In this document: in pieces, positions 43,093 to 52,777 of the stretch
Numbering within the stretch: the first letter of the stretch is position 1
How the letters are laid out: each line of letters starts with the position of its first letter
Source: Ancylobacter novellus DSM 506
GTDB taxonomy: Bacteria > Pseudomonadota > Alphaproteobacteria > Rhizobiales > Xanthobacteraceae
Length of the DNA stretch: 64,000 bases
Reading direction: 5' to 3'
Assembly (NCBI RefSeq): GCF_000092925.1
Contig: NC_014217.1
Coordinates: forward strand, 3,844,001 to 3,908,000
Translations under genes and position numbers: made by a program
The notes under the pieces: generated by a model
Database searches by the model: none
What the model was told of the DNA's origin: nothing
What the model saw: only the letters and a program-made list of their open reading frames with translations

Positions 43093-43117
43093 GGGGAGGC
43101 GAGGAAACCGCCTCCCC
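43093..43117 (+). terminator. Probable terminator of rplU-rpmA
   Basis: A nine-base GC stem (GGGGAGGCG with CGCCTCCCC) around a seven-base loop, followed by a weak T-rich stretch (TTCGTCGTTCTG). It is the third hairpin in the 144-bp gap before the GNAT gene. The T-run is poor, so termination may be partial. Confidence 0.5.
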
Positions 43118-43146
43118 TTCGTCGTTCTGGCCCCAGGAGACTCCCC

Positions 43147-43818
43147 ATGACGATCGTCGAAGCGACCCCCGGGTCGACCCTTGCCGAGAGCAGTACCGCC
43201 GTCCTCGAAACCGGCCGCCTGATCCTGCGCGCTCCCCGGATCGAGGACATGGCCTGGATCGCCGAGCTCGCCGACAACCGCAAGGTAGCCGAGATGACCG
43301 CCAACATCCCCCACCCCTATGGCATGGCGGACGCGGCAGCGTTCCTCGCCAACCTGCCGGGCGGGCGGGAGGCGGCGACCTTCGCCGCCTTCCTGAAGAA
43401 CGACGCCGTCCTCAGGGGCGCGCCGGACACCGCCATCGGTCCGCCCATCCCGGTCGGCATGTGCGGTTTCGTGCGCCGCGACGAGGACGCGCCGGAGATC
43501 GGCTACTGGCTGGGCGAGCCCTATTGGGAGCGCGGCATCGCCACCGAGATGGTGCGCGCCCTGATCGACCACGCCTTCGGCGACCGGGGGCTGCCGGCGC
43601 TGGTCGCTTCCGCCCGCGTCGTCAATCCGGCCTCGCGCCACGTGCTGGAGAAGTGCGGCTTCCAGTGGACCGGGGTCGGCCTCGCCCGCGTGCGCGCCAT
43701 CGGCGCCTCCGTGCCGGTCGACCGCTTCCGGCTGGAGCGGCGGCTGTGGACCTCGCTGCGCGCCTGGGGCGCCAGCGCGCATCCGCGGCGGCACGACATC
43801 GACACCACCCGGCACTGA
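43147..43818 (+). CDS. GNAT-family N-acetyltransferase (RimJ/RimL-like)
   Basis: 223 residues. LETGRLILRAPRIEDMAWIAELADNRKVAEMTANIPHPY is the standard start of RimJ/RimL-like enzymes, and APEIGYWLGEPYWERGIATEMVRALIDHAFGD holds the acetyl-CoA binding helix. NPASRHVLEKCGFQWTG follows. It sits between rpmA and obgE, a position where many Hyphomicrobiales genomes carry such a gene. Target unknown, possibly a ribosomal protein N-terminus or small molecule. Confidence 0.88.
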   Translation: MTIVEATPGSTLAESSTAVLETGRLILRAPRIEDMAWIAELADNRKVAEMTANIPHPYGMADAAAFLANLPGGREAATFAAFLKNDAVLRGAPDTAIGPPIPVGMCGFVRRDEDAPEIGYWLGEPYWERGIATEMVRALIDHAFGDRGLPALVASARVVNPASRHVLEKCGFQWTGVGLARVRAIGASVPVDRFRLERRLWTSLRAWGASAHPRRHDIDTTRH

Positions 43819-43861
43819 CAGCCGGGACCGGGTTCCTGCTATGCTGGCCGGGCTCTCATGA

Positions 43862-44926
<1,065 letters not shown>

Positions 44927-44967
44927 GACTGATCCGCCTTCCGCACTGCGCATTCCGCTAGTTGATC

Positions 44968-45053
44968 GTCATGGCCGGACTTGTTCCGGCCATCCACGCC
45001 TTGGGTGAGCGCAGCAGGAAGACGTGGATGCCCGAGTCGAGCCCGGGCATGAC
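44968..45053. repeat. Dispersed palindromic intergenic repeat, subtype A, copy 1
   Basis: An 86-bp element bounded by GTCATGGCCGG and CCCGGGCATGAC, with internal pairs (CCATCCACGCC at the left, ACGTGGATG at the right). Two nested hairpins can form. A second copy of the same subtype is at 48815-48907. Such elements are common between genes in alphaproteobacteria. Confidence 0.8.
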
Positions 45054-45160
45054 GTTGCACAGGATGGCTCCGGGGCAGCCAGCGCGTGAAAAATCCACGC
45101 GCGCCCGCACAAATCGGCGTATGAAGCCGGCTCGTTCCGCCACCCGTGAAGCGCCGCCCG

Positions 45161-46354
45161 ATGAACCGCCCGACCACGCCGCCCTCAGTCGCCAAAACCA
45201 CCGCAAACGCATCCGCCACTGCCGGCACGCTGCCGCAGCTCGCCGCCTTCCGCCGCATCGTGGTGAAGGTCGGCTCGGCGCTTCTGGTCGATTCGAGCCG
45301 CGGGACGCTGCGCCATGCCTGGCTGGCGGCGCTGGCCGAGGACGTCGCCCATCTCCACCGCGAGGGCAAGGAGGTGATGGTGGTCTCATCGGGGGCCATC
45401 GCGCTCGGCCGCAACGTGCTCAAGCTGCCCAAGCGCCCTTTGAAGCTGGAGGAGAGCCAGGCCGCCGCCGCGGTGGGGCAGATCGCGCTCGCCCGCGCCT
45501 GGTCGGAGGCACTGGCGCATGAGGGCGTCGCCGCCGGGCAGATCCTCATCACGCTCGGCGACACCGAGGAGCGCCGGCGCTACCTCAACGCCCGCTCCAC
45601 CATCGCCAAGCTGCTGGAGCTCAAGGTCGTCCCGGTGATCAACGAGAACGACACGGTGGCGACCTCGGAGATCCGCTACGGCGACAATGACCGCCTCGCT
45701 GCCCGCGTCGCCGGCATGACCAGCGCGGACCTCCTCGTGCTGCTCTCCGACATCGACGGGCTCTACACCGCCCCGCCCAATGACGACCCCTCGGCCGAGT
45801 TCATCCCGCTGGTGCCGCGCATCACCGCCGAGATCGAGGCCATGGCCGGCGGCGCCGGCACGGAGCTGTCGCGCGGCGGCATGAAGACCAAGATCGAGGC
45901 CGGCAAGATCGCCACCACGGCGGGCGCGCACATGGTCATCGCCTCCGGCAAGGTGAAGAACCCGCTTCGCGCCATCGAGACGGGGGCGCGCTGCACCTGG
46001 TTCCTGGCGCCTGCCAACCCCGTCGCCTCGCGCAAGAGGTGGATCGCCGGCGCGCTGGAGCCGCGCGGCACGCTGCATCTCGACGCCGGCGCGGTCGCCG
46101 CGCTGCGCCGGGGCTCCTCGCTCTTGCCGGCGGGGGTGAAGAAGGTGGAAGGCGTGTTCGAGCGCGGCGACGCGGTGATCCTGCGCGGCCCCGACGGCGC
46201 CGAGATCGGCCGCGGGCTGGTCGCCTATGACCACGACCACGCCGAGCGCATCAAGGGGCGCTCATCCGACGAGATCGTGACGATCACCGGCTTCGAGGGA
46301 AGGACCGCGATGGTGCACCGGGACGATCTGGTGATCGCGGGCGGGGGTGGGTGA
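45161..46354 (+). CDS. proB: Glutamate 5-kinase
   Basis: 397 residues from the ATG at 45161; an in-frame GTG at 45146 is the alternative, and neither has a strong ribosome site. The N-terminal kinase domain has [46 protein letters not shown] and a [15 protein letters not shown] loop. A C-terminal PUA domain occupies about residues 300-390. It phosphorylates L-glutamate in the first step of proline synthesis. Downstream of obgE, as is usual, but separated by a palindromic repeat. proA is not adjacent: an AT-rich foreign gene follows. Confidence 0.96.
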   Translation: MNRPTTPPSVAKTTANASATAGTLPQLAAFRRIVVKVGSALLVDSSRGTLRHAWLAALAEDVAHLHREGKEVMVVSSGAIALGRNVLKLPKRPLKLEESQAAAAVGQIALARAWSEALAHEGVAAGQILITLGDTEERRRYLNARSTIAKLLELKVVPVINENDTVATSEIRYGDNDRLAARVAGMTSADLLVLLSDIDGLYTAPPNDDPSAEFIPLVPRITAEIEAMAGGAGTELSRGGMKTKIEAGKIATTAGAHMVIASGKVKNPLRAIETGARCTWFLAPANPVASRKRWIAGALEPRGTLHLDAGAVAALRRGSSLLPAGVKKVEGVFERGDAVILRGPDGAEIGRGLVAYDHDHAERIKGRSSDEIVTITGFEGRTAMVHRDDLVIAGGGG

Positions 46355-46424
46355 AAAAATGATTACACTTTACAAGAGAAATATTTCGTAGCGTAATGCT
46401 CAGCTCAATAAGGGGAGGGGCGAG

Positions 46425-47669
46425 ATGCGTAGCGATCTTTTTGAATACTTTCGCCCTGATGATGATGAGTTCGAAGAATTATGGCGCGGAGCTGTCGTAG
46501 TTCCAGATGCAAACGTTCTTCTCAATCTATTCAGATATAGCAGAAAACTATCCGAAGAACTTATTCGGCTATTTGAGTCTATCTCGGATAAAATATGGAT
46601 TCCGCATCAAGTAGCATATGAATTATTAAAAAATCAACACAAAGTCCATGTTTCCATGGATGCGATATACGATAAAATAAGTGGCATATGCAGGGACGTT
46701 CTTCAGAATACAAATAGTCAGCTTGAAGAATTCAAGAAAGAATATAGACAGCATCCTTCTATTAACTTTGATGAATATAAGATTGAATTTGAAAATGCAA
46801 TTAGTGTTGTTAAGAATAAACTTGAAATTACAAGGAAAGACCACCCCTCGGATGAAGAATACAGACTGATTGTTCATCGAGTTTCGGATCTATTTTCTGG
46901 CCAAGTTGGGCCTGCGTTTTCTTCGCAAGAATTGGAAGCCCATAAGGTTACGGTAAAGAGTCGTTATGATAACAAAATTCCACCAGGATACGCTGATGCT
47001 GCAAAAGAAGATGGCGGCATTGGTGACTTTTTGATTTGGTTACAGATATTAAAATATGCAAAAGATAATAGTAAAAATATTATATTCATCACAGAAGATA
47101 TAAAAGAAGATTGGTGGTTGCGTGTGAGCGGCAGAACAATTGGTCCTCGCCCGGAGCTTCGTAGAGAATTTTACGAGCAGACAGGAAGAAAATTTTACAT
47201 GTATACGCTTGTGCGTTGGCTAGAGCGGGCCCGCCAGCAGGGCGAAGGCGCTATTAGCGAAGCGTCCGTTGCAGAGGCGCGCGCCCAGTTCAATGCCGAC
47301 GTTGCGGAGTCTGAAAGAGAGGCGCTGAGCAGCGTTCGGCAGAATTTAAATTGGATCAATCATTATCGACATATTGCATCAACACGAAGAATGCCAGATC
47401 TAATAGAGAGATATAATGAGATATCTACTTCGATATCAAATATCGATGATGTACTTCAGGCTGTAATCAAAAATAAGACATCCTCTGAACTAAATTTGTC
47501 GACGTTTGAGGATATTTTTAAGTCTAGGCTTAAATTGGAGAGAGAGCTACTAAAAATAAGAAAAGAGATGGATCAATTGCAGCATTCAAGCTCGAGCGAC
47601 CTTCCGGACCCGTATCCAGTTATAGCGCGCTGGCGCGACGACGTCATCCGTTCAGAGGAAAAGGACTAA
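46425..47669 (+). CDS. PIN-like domain nuclease (PIN_8 / DUF4935 type), AT-rich, probably acquired
   Basis: 414 residues. The PIN-like domain spans about 1-260 with the acidic set in order: Asp28 in VVVPDANVLLNLF, Glu66 in HQVAYELLKN, Asp201 in GGIGDFLIWLQIL, and Asp225 in IIFITEDIKEDWW. These should bind the metal used to cut RNA. The C-terminal third is helical and charged, probably coiled coil. Base composition is far richer in A and T than every neighbour, and codon use is quite different, which shows recent transfer. No antitoxin or partner gene is beside it. Such proteins are thought to act as toxins or in phage defence; for this gene that is inference. Confidence 0.85.
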   Translation: MRSDLFEYFRPDDDEFEELWRGAVVVPDANVLLNLFRYSRKLSEELIRLFESISDKIWIPHQVAYELLKNQHKVHVSMDAIYDKISGICRDVLQNTNSQLEEFKKEYRQHPSINFDEYKIEFENAISVVKNKLEITRKDHPSDEEYRLIVHRVSDLFSGQVGPAFSSQELEAHKVTVKSRYDNKIPPGYADAAKEDGGIGDFLIWLQILKYAKDNSKNIIFITEDIKEDWWLRVSGRTIGPRPELRREFYEQTGRKFYMYTLVRWLERARQQGEGAISEASVAEARAQFNADVAESEREALSSVRQNLNWINHYRHIASTRRMPDLIERYNEISTSISNIDDVLQAVIKNKTSSELNLSTFEDIFKSRLKLERELLKIRKEMDQLQHSSSSDLPDPYPVIARWRDDVIRSEEKD

Positions 47670-47741
47670 TCTGGAGACGTGTCCCGATCCCTCTCCCCAT
47701 CGTGACCCCACCGCCCGCCGTCCTTCCCTATCCTCCCCTTC

Positions 47742-48806
47742 ATGCACCGCCGCTCCCTGCTTGCCGCCCCGTTCCTGCTGCTGACCCCGCGCCTCGGCTT
47801 CGCGCAGGGTGCGCCTGAGAGCCCCTCCGCGACCGTCCCGCCTGCCGGCATCGGCGCACCCGAAGCCCCAGCCGCCCCGGCGGACGCCCTCTCCCCCATC
47901 CTCGATCGCGCCGGCGCGCTCAGCCCCCTGCGCACCGTGCTCGTCTACAAGGACGGAAAGCGCCTCGCCGCGCGCGGCTTTTCCGGCGGGTCGGTCGACC
48001 GGCCGACCAATATCAAGTCGGCCTCCAAGAGCATCGTCTCGGCGCTGGTCGGCATCGCCATAGACAAGGGCGTGCTGGAGGGGCCGGGCCAGAAGATCGC
48101 CCCGCTGCTGCGCCGCGACCTGCCGGATGACCCCGACCCGCGGCTCGCCGAGATCACGCTCGGCAATTTGCTCTCCATGCAGGCGGGGCTGGAGCGCACC
48201 TCGGGCGCCTATTATGGGCGCTGGATCGCCTCGCCCAACTGGGTGCGGGCGGCGCTCGCCCGGCCCTTCGTCGACGCGCCGGGCGGCGACATGCTCTATT
48301 CCACCGGCTCGACGCATCTGCTCTCCGCCATCCTCACCCGAACGTCGGGGCGCTCGACGCTGGCGCTGGCGCGGGACTGGCTGGGGCCGCTCGACGGCTT
48401 CGAGATCGCTTCCTGGCAGCGCGACCCGCAGGGCATCTATTTCGGCGGCAACGAGATGGCGATGCGGCCCACCTCGCTCCTCGCCTTCGCCGAGCTCTAC
48501 CGCAATGGCGGGCGCAACGCTGAGGGCGTGCAGTTCGTGCCGGAGGCGTGGATCGCGGCGAGCTGGCAGGTGCGCACCCATTCGCGCTTCACCGGCGACG
48601 GCTACGGCTATGGCTGGTTCACCAGGGACATCGCCGGCACGCCCGCCTATTACGGCTGGGGCTATGGCGGGCAGATGCTCTATGTGATCCCCGCGCGGGG
48701 GATGAGCCTCGTCATGACCTCGGTGGCGGACACGCCCTCCGGCCGCACGGGCCACCGCGACGACCTGCACGCGCTGGCGGGGGAGATCGTCGCGGCGGTG
48801 GGGTGA
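47742..48806 (+). CDS. Serine hydrolase, class C beta-lactamase/penicillin-binding fold
   Basis: 354 residues. Signal peptide RRSLLAAPFLLLTPRLGFA, cleaved near residue 22, then a Pro/Ala-rich linker. The nucleophile motif is SASK (NIKSASKSIVSALVG) at about residue 93. YSTGSTHLLSAIL provides the Tyr of the second motif, and GWGYGGQ corresponds to the third. This set fits periplasmic esterase/peptidase-type members rather than resistance beta-lactamases. Normal high GC; it resumes the native composition after the AT-rich gene. Substrate unknown. Confidence 0.87.
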   Translation: MHRRSLLAAPFLLLTPRLGFAQGAPESPSATVPPAGIGAPEAPAAPADALSPILDRAGALSPLRTVLVYKDGKRLAARGFSGGSVDRPTNIKSASKSIVSALVGIAIDKGVLEGPGQKIAPLLRRDLPDDPDPRLAEITLGNLLSMQAGLERTSGAYYGRWIASPNWVRAALARPFVDAPGGDMLYSTGSTHLLSAILTRTSGRSTLALARDWLGPLDGFEIASWQRDPQGIYFGGNEMAMRPTSLLAFAELYRNGGRNAEGVQFVPEAWIAASWQVRTHSRFTGDGYGYGWFTRDIAGTPAYYGWGYGGQMLYVIPARGMSLVMTSVADTPSGRTGHRDDLHALAGEIVAAVG

Positions 48807-48814
48807 AAAGGAAC

Positions 48815-48907
48815 GTCATGGCCGGGCCTGGCCCGGCCATCCACGCCTTTGGTCCAGCTTGGCACCCGCGGCAAGGCGTGGATCCCCGGGCCAAGCCCGG
48901 GGATGAC
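48815..48907. repeat. Dispersed palindromic intergenic repeat, subtype A, copy 2
   Basis: A 93-bp element bounded by GTCATGGCCGGG and CGGGGATGAC, with internal CCACGCC/GGCGTGG pairing. The ends and the inner arms match the copy at 44968-45053; the central part differs. It begins eight bases after the serine hydrolase stop. Confidence 0.8.
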
Positions 48908-49015
48908 GGTGTACAGGCGGCACTCGCCGCCTCGAAAAGCCATACGAGCCAGCTCTCGGGATAAGGTCCGCTCCGGCCGAAATCGGACTCACATTCCTTG
49001 CGCTTCACCCGCGAA

Positions 49016-49035
49016 CGAAAGCCGCGCGGCTTTCG
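49016..49035. other. 20-bp perfect palindrome in the gap before the polyamine ABC locus
   Basis: Ten-base arms (left arm CGAAAGCCGC) with no loop, possibly a terminator stem without T-run or a protein site. The rest of 48908-49320 has open frames but no recognisable domain, so I regard it as non-coding; the promoter of the polyamine transporter should lie here. Confidence 0.35.
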
Positions 49036-49320
49036 CTAATGCCCCATCCGCGCCCCATACGCGGGCAGGCGGTGGTATCGGCTGATGAAAACGGCGCCAC
49101 CGGCAGGGCCTGCCGCTTCCGACGCCATCGCGCGCTGCGGCCTGCATCCGCGCCGGCCCGCCGCTGCGCCGGCCCGCGTCGCCTGCATGCAGAAGAGGCG
49201 TCGCCTCCGTTCAACCGGGGCGCGCGAAGCGGCCCGGTGGCACGCTTCCTGCTCCCTTCCGCCCGGTCCGGCCGCCCGCAGAACCGAACCGCCGGGGCGG
49301 CCTCATTGGGGAACAGTGAC

Positions 49321-50508
49321 GTGACGAAGAAGCCAGACGCTCCCAACTCGTCGATCGAAACGATGCTCGCGGCACGCACGTTCACGCGCCGTGTTCTGTT
49401 CAAGGGCGCGATGAAGGGCGCCCTCGCGGCCGGCACCATGGCCGCGGCCGGGCCCTATCTGGTGCGCGACGCCTTCTCCTCCTCCGGCGAGCTCAACATC
49501 CTCAACTGGGCGGACGAACTGCCCGAGCCGGTGCTGCCGGAATTCACCAAGAAGACCGGCATCAAGGTCAATTCCACCCCGTTCTCGCAGAACGAGGAGC
49601 AGATCAACAAGCTGCAGGCGACCGAGGGCGAGGGCTTCGACCTGTGCGCCCCGACGCGCGACCGCGCCCCGCAGTTCCAGGAACTCGGCGTGCTCGCCCC
49701 CTACGACATGGCGAAGCTGAAGCTCGACAATGTGCTGCCGGCCATGCTCGAGGGCTCCACCAGCGTGTGGACCTGGGATGGCGGGCTCTACCATGTGCCG
49801 CATTGCTGGGGCTCGGAGGCCATCGCCTGGCGCTCCGACCTCGCGCCGGGCCTGACCTATGACAAGCTTTCCTACGGCACGCTCTGGGCGCCGGAGTTCA
49901 AGGGCAAGATGCAGGGCCGCCCGCACTCGCTGCTGCTCGGCATCGGCCTGTGGTGGGACAAGACCGGCAAGCTCCCGTCCAACCGCATGATGGATGCGTT
50001 CAAGGACGAGGCGACGATGAAGAAGATCTACGATCAGATCCTGCCCTTCGCCATCGAGAACAAGGCGCAGGTCAAGCAGTTCTGGGATTCGGCGGATAAC
50101 ACCAAGTCCGGCTTCATGGAGAATGGCTGCGTCATCGGCCAGACCTGGGACGGCCCGGCGCTGTCGCTGAAGAAGGACGGCAAGCCCGTCACCTACATGG
50201 CGCCGCAGGAAGGCGCCATCGCCTGGATCGACGGCTGGTCGCTGATCAAGGCGGCGAAGAACGTCCCGCAGGCCTACGAGTTCGTCAACTTCATGCACAC
50301 GCCGGAAATCTCGGCGATGGTCGCCAACGGCTCGGGCTACAACCCGGTGGTGAAGGGCGCGGACAAGTTCCTCTCCGAGGTCGCCAAGAAGAACTTCGCC
50401 GAGGCCTATCCCGGCAACGCGCTCGACAACCTCTGGAACCGCCCGCCGGAGCCGTCCTGGTACGCCGAGCTGCGCACGCAGTACGCCGAGAAGTTCAAGG
50501 CGGCGTGA
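49321..50508 (+). CDS. Polyamine-type ABC transporter substrate-binding protein, Tat-exported
   Basis: 395 residues from a GTG at 49321; an ATG at 49363 is an alternative. The N-terminus TFTRRVLFKGAMKG has a twin-arginine motif followed by a hydrophobic stretch (ALAAGTMAAAGPYLV), so the protein is likely exported folded by Tat. The mature part matches PotD/PotF: GELNILNWADELPEPVLPEFTKKTGIKVN, GEGFDLCAPTRDRAPQF and VTYMAPQEGAIAWIDGWSLIKAAKN. It should bind spermidine, putrescine or a similar amine. It leads a four-gene transporter set, with a palindromic repeat between it and potA. Confidence 0.9.
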   Translation: MTKKPDAPNSSIETMLAARTFTRRVLFKGAMKGALAAGTMAAAGPYLVRDAFSSSGELNILNWADELPEPVLPEFTKKTGIKVNSTPFSQNEEQINKLQATEGEGFDLCAPTRDRAPQFQELGVLAPYDMAKLKLDNVLPAMLEGSTSVWTWDGGLYHVPHCWGSEAIAWRSDLAPGLTYDKLSYGTLWAPEFKGKMQGRPHSLLLGIGLWWDKTGKLPSNRMMDAFKDEATMKKIYDQILPFAIENKAQVKQFWDSADNTKSGFMENGCVIGQTWDGPALSLKKDGKPVTYMAPQEGAIAWIDGWSLIKAAKNVPQAYEFVNFMHTPEISAMVANGSGYNPVVKGADKFLSEVAKKNFAEAYPGNALDNLWNRPPEPSWYAELRTQYAEKFKAA

Positions 50509-50518
50509 GCCGGCCTCC

Positions 50519-50619
50519 GTCATTCCGGACGCGCCATCGGCGCGATCCGGGATCGTCGGCGAGGCCCGGCACTGCAGTCACGCGATCCCGGCTCGCCGCT
50601 GCGCGGCGTCCGGGATGAC
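50519..50619. repeat. Dispersed palindromic intergenic repeat, subtype B, copy 1
   Basis: A 101-bp element bounded by GTCATTCCGGACG and CGTCCGGGATGAC, with internal GATCCGGGATCG and CGATCCCGG arms. It lies inside the transporter operon between the binding-protein gene and potA. The subtype B copy at 57928-58018 shares its ends and inner arms. Confidence 0.8.
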
Positions 50620-50674
50620 GGCAAACGAAGAGCGGCCGATATCTGTAGCCGGCTTCTGATCAGTTGGAGAACCC

Positions 50675-51754
50675 ATGGCCGCTGCCGTCGAGCTTGAGGG
50701 CGTCAACGTCACCTTCGGCGAGTTCGTCGCGGTGAAGGACGCCAACCTCACCATCGAGCCGGGCGAGTTCTTCTCCTTCCTCGGCCCGTCCGGCTGCGGC
50801 AAGACCACGCTGCTGCGCACCATCTCCGGCTTCATCGAGCCCACGCGGGGATCGGTGCGCATCGGCGGGGAGGACATGAAGGGCATCGGCCCGAACCGGC
50901 GGCCGACCGCGCTGATCTTCCAGAACCTCGCGCTGTTCCCGATGATGACGGTGGCCGAGAACATCGGCTACGGCCTGCGCGTGCGCGGCGTGCCCCGCCA
51001 CGAGCGCGACGAGAAGGTGAAGAACCTGCTCATCCAGGTGGCGCTTTCCGAGCACGGCCACAAGCGCGTCTCCGAATTGTCCGGCGGCCAGAAGCAGCGC
51101 GTCGCCATCGCCCGCGCGCTCGCCGTCGAGCCCTCCGTCCTGCTTCTCGACGAGCCGCTCTCCGCGCTCGACCTCAAGCTCCGGCAGCACATGCGCACCG
51201 AATTGCGCGCCATCCAGAAGCGGGTCGGTATCACCTTCATCTACATCACCCACGACCAGGGCGAGGCCCTGACCATGTCCGACCGCATCGCGGTGATGAA
51301 TGCCGGCGTGATCGAGCAGGTCGGCGACGGCCGCGCCGTCTATGCCGAGCCGCGCACGCCCTTCGTCGCCTCCTTCGTCGGCGAGAACAACGCCATTCGC
51401 GGGCGTATAACCGAGACGGCAGACGGCCTCGCCACGCTCGACACGCCGCTCGGCGAGCTGAAGGGCCGCAACCCGGTCGGGCTGGAGACCGGGCAGGAGG
51501 CGTTGCTCTTCGTGCGGCCCGAGCTGATGCAGCTGCGCGCCAACGGCTCGACCATCGGCTTCGACGGCGAGACGCTCGACGTCGCCTATGAGGGCAGTGT
51601 CACCCATGTCACGCTGCGGGTACGGACCGGGCAGAAGGTGACGGCGAGCTTCAGCGCCAGCGCCGGCATCCCGCTGCCGACCGGCGGCGAGAATCTGCGC
51701 ATCGGCTTCCGGCCGGAGGACGGCCTGCTGCTCGCCCGGCCGGAGCGGCACTGA
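50675..51754 (+). CDS. potA: Polyamine-type ABC transporter ATP-binding protein
   Basis: 359 residues. Walker A GPSGCGKTT at about 36-44, Q-loop FQNLALFP, signature LSGGQKQRVAIARALA, Walker B LLLDEPLSALD and switch His in THDQGEA. Residues about 240-359 form the C-terminal OB-type regulatory domain (TOBE_2) typical of PotA-like proteins. It energises uptake through the PotB/PotC pair. Its TGA stop overlaps the next start (TGATG). Confidence 0.94.
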   Translation: MAAAVELEGVNVTFGEFVAVKDANLTIEPGEFFSFLGPSGCGKTTLLRTISGFIEPTRGSVRIGGEDMKGIGPNRRPTALIFQNLALFPMMTVAENIGYGLRVRGVPRHERDEKVKNLLIQVALSEHGHKRVSELSGGQKQRVAIARALAVEPSVLLLDEPLSALDLKLRQHMRTELRAIQKRVGITFIYITHDQGEALTMSDRIAVMNAGVIEQVGDGRAVYAEPRTPFVASFVGENNAIRGRITETADGLATLDTPLGELKGRNPVGLETGQEALLFVRPELMQLRANGSTIGFDGETLDVAYEGSVTHVTLRVRTGQKVTASFSASAGIPLPTGGENLRIGFRPEDGLLLARPERH

Positions 51755-52764
51755 TGAGCGGCGGCCTCGCCTTCGTCTTCGGCATGCCGCTGGTGGTGGC
51801 GCTCGGCTTCTTCGCGCTCGCCACCTATGAGCGGCGCACCGGCGTCGCCACCGGCCCCGGCTTCTTCCAGCGCAACGGCCTCGTCATCGGGCTCTATCTG
51901 GTGATCGCGGTCGGCTTCTGGGCCTTCTTCATCATCCTGCTGCCGCAGCTCGCCATGGTGGACATGTCGTTCCGCCCGAAGCTGCCGCCCTCGCAGATGG
52001 GTGGGCCGAAGGACGTCTACACGCTGGAGAACTACCGCTACTTCCTGTTCGGCTCGACCACCTCGACCGCCGAATGGAACTGGTTGCACATCAAGGCCTT
52101 CCTGCTCACCATCGGCGTGAGCATCGCGATAACCGCGCTCAACTTCGCCATCTGCTACCCGCTCGCCTTCCACATGGCGCAGTCCTCCACCGCGGCGCGG
52201 CTGCGCATCCTCTTGCTGCTGCTGATCCTGCCCTATTGGGTGAACGAGATCCTGCGTGCCTTCGCCTTCCGGGTGCTGCTCTCCTCCGGCGGGATCATCA
52301 ACCAGATGCTGATGGGGCTGGGTGTCACCTCCGAGCCGGTCGATTTCCTCGGCGCCGATGTCGGCCTCTATATGGGCCTCTCCTACGCCTACCTGCTGAT
52401 GATGATCTTCCCGCTCTACAACGCCATAGAGAGCCTCGACAGGAACCAGATCGAGGCGGCGCGGGACCTCGGGGCGCCGTGGTGGCACATCCACGCCTTC
52501 ATCGTCATGCCGCACGCCAAGCCCGGCATCGCCTCGGGCTGCACGCTGGTGTTCATGCTGTGCGCCGGCGCGCTGGCCGCGCCGCTGGTGCTCGGCGGGC
52601 CGCGCACGCTGTGGTTCACGCCGATCGTCTATGACCGCTTCTACCAGGCCTTCAACTGGCCGCAGGGCGCCGCCTACGCCTTCATCCTGCTGGTCACCTG
52701 CATCGTCTTCGTGCTGCTGGTGCTGAAGGCGTTCCGGCTCAGCCTCGGAGAAATCACGCGATGA
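51754..52764 (+). CDS. potB: Polyamine-type ABC transporter permease (PotB-like)
   Basis: 336 residues with six to seven transmembrane helices. The coupling loop ESLDRNQIEAARDLGAPWWHIHAFIVMPHAKPGI carries the EAA motif of ABC importers. The N-terminal 60 residues form an extra hydrophobic/polar segment. Start is one base inside the potA stop. It pairs with the following permease. Confidence 0.92.
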   Translation: MSGGLAFVFGMPLVVALGFFALATYERRTGVATGPGFFQRNGLVIGLYLVIAVGFWAFFIILLPQLAMVDMSFRPKLPPSQMGGPKDVYTLENYRYFLFGSTTSTAEWNWLHIKAFLLTIGVSIAITALNFAICYPLAFHMAQSSTAARLRILLLLLILPYWVNEILRAFAFRVLLSSGGIINQMLMGLGVTSEPVDFLGADVGLYMGLSYAYLLMMIFPLYNAIESLDRNQIEAARDLGAPWWHIHAFIVMPHAKPGIASGCTLVFMLCAGALAAPLVLGGPRTLWFTPIVYDRFYQAFNWPQGAAYAFILLVTCIVFVLLVLKAFRLSLGEITR

Positions 52765-52777
52765 TGGAGATCACGCG

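Noticed and set aside
43019..43117. Riboswitch or ribosomal-protein leader downstream of rpmA
   Set aside because: The hairpins do not match any riboswitch architecture that I know; without alignment only a generic structured gap can be claimed.
46425..47669. Toxin-antitoxin pair at the PIN-like gene
   Set aside because: There is no small partner frame with a ribosome site on either side; the flanking genes are proB and a serine hydrolase of native composition.
49039..49320. Coding extension upstream of the polyamine binding protein
   Set aside because: The frame is open but the residues look random (Arg/Pro/Ala-rich); the Tat signal peptide starts close to the GTG at 49321, so the true start is there or at 49363.
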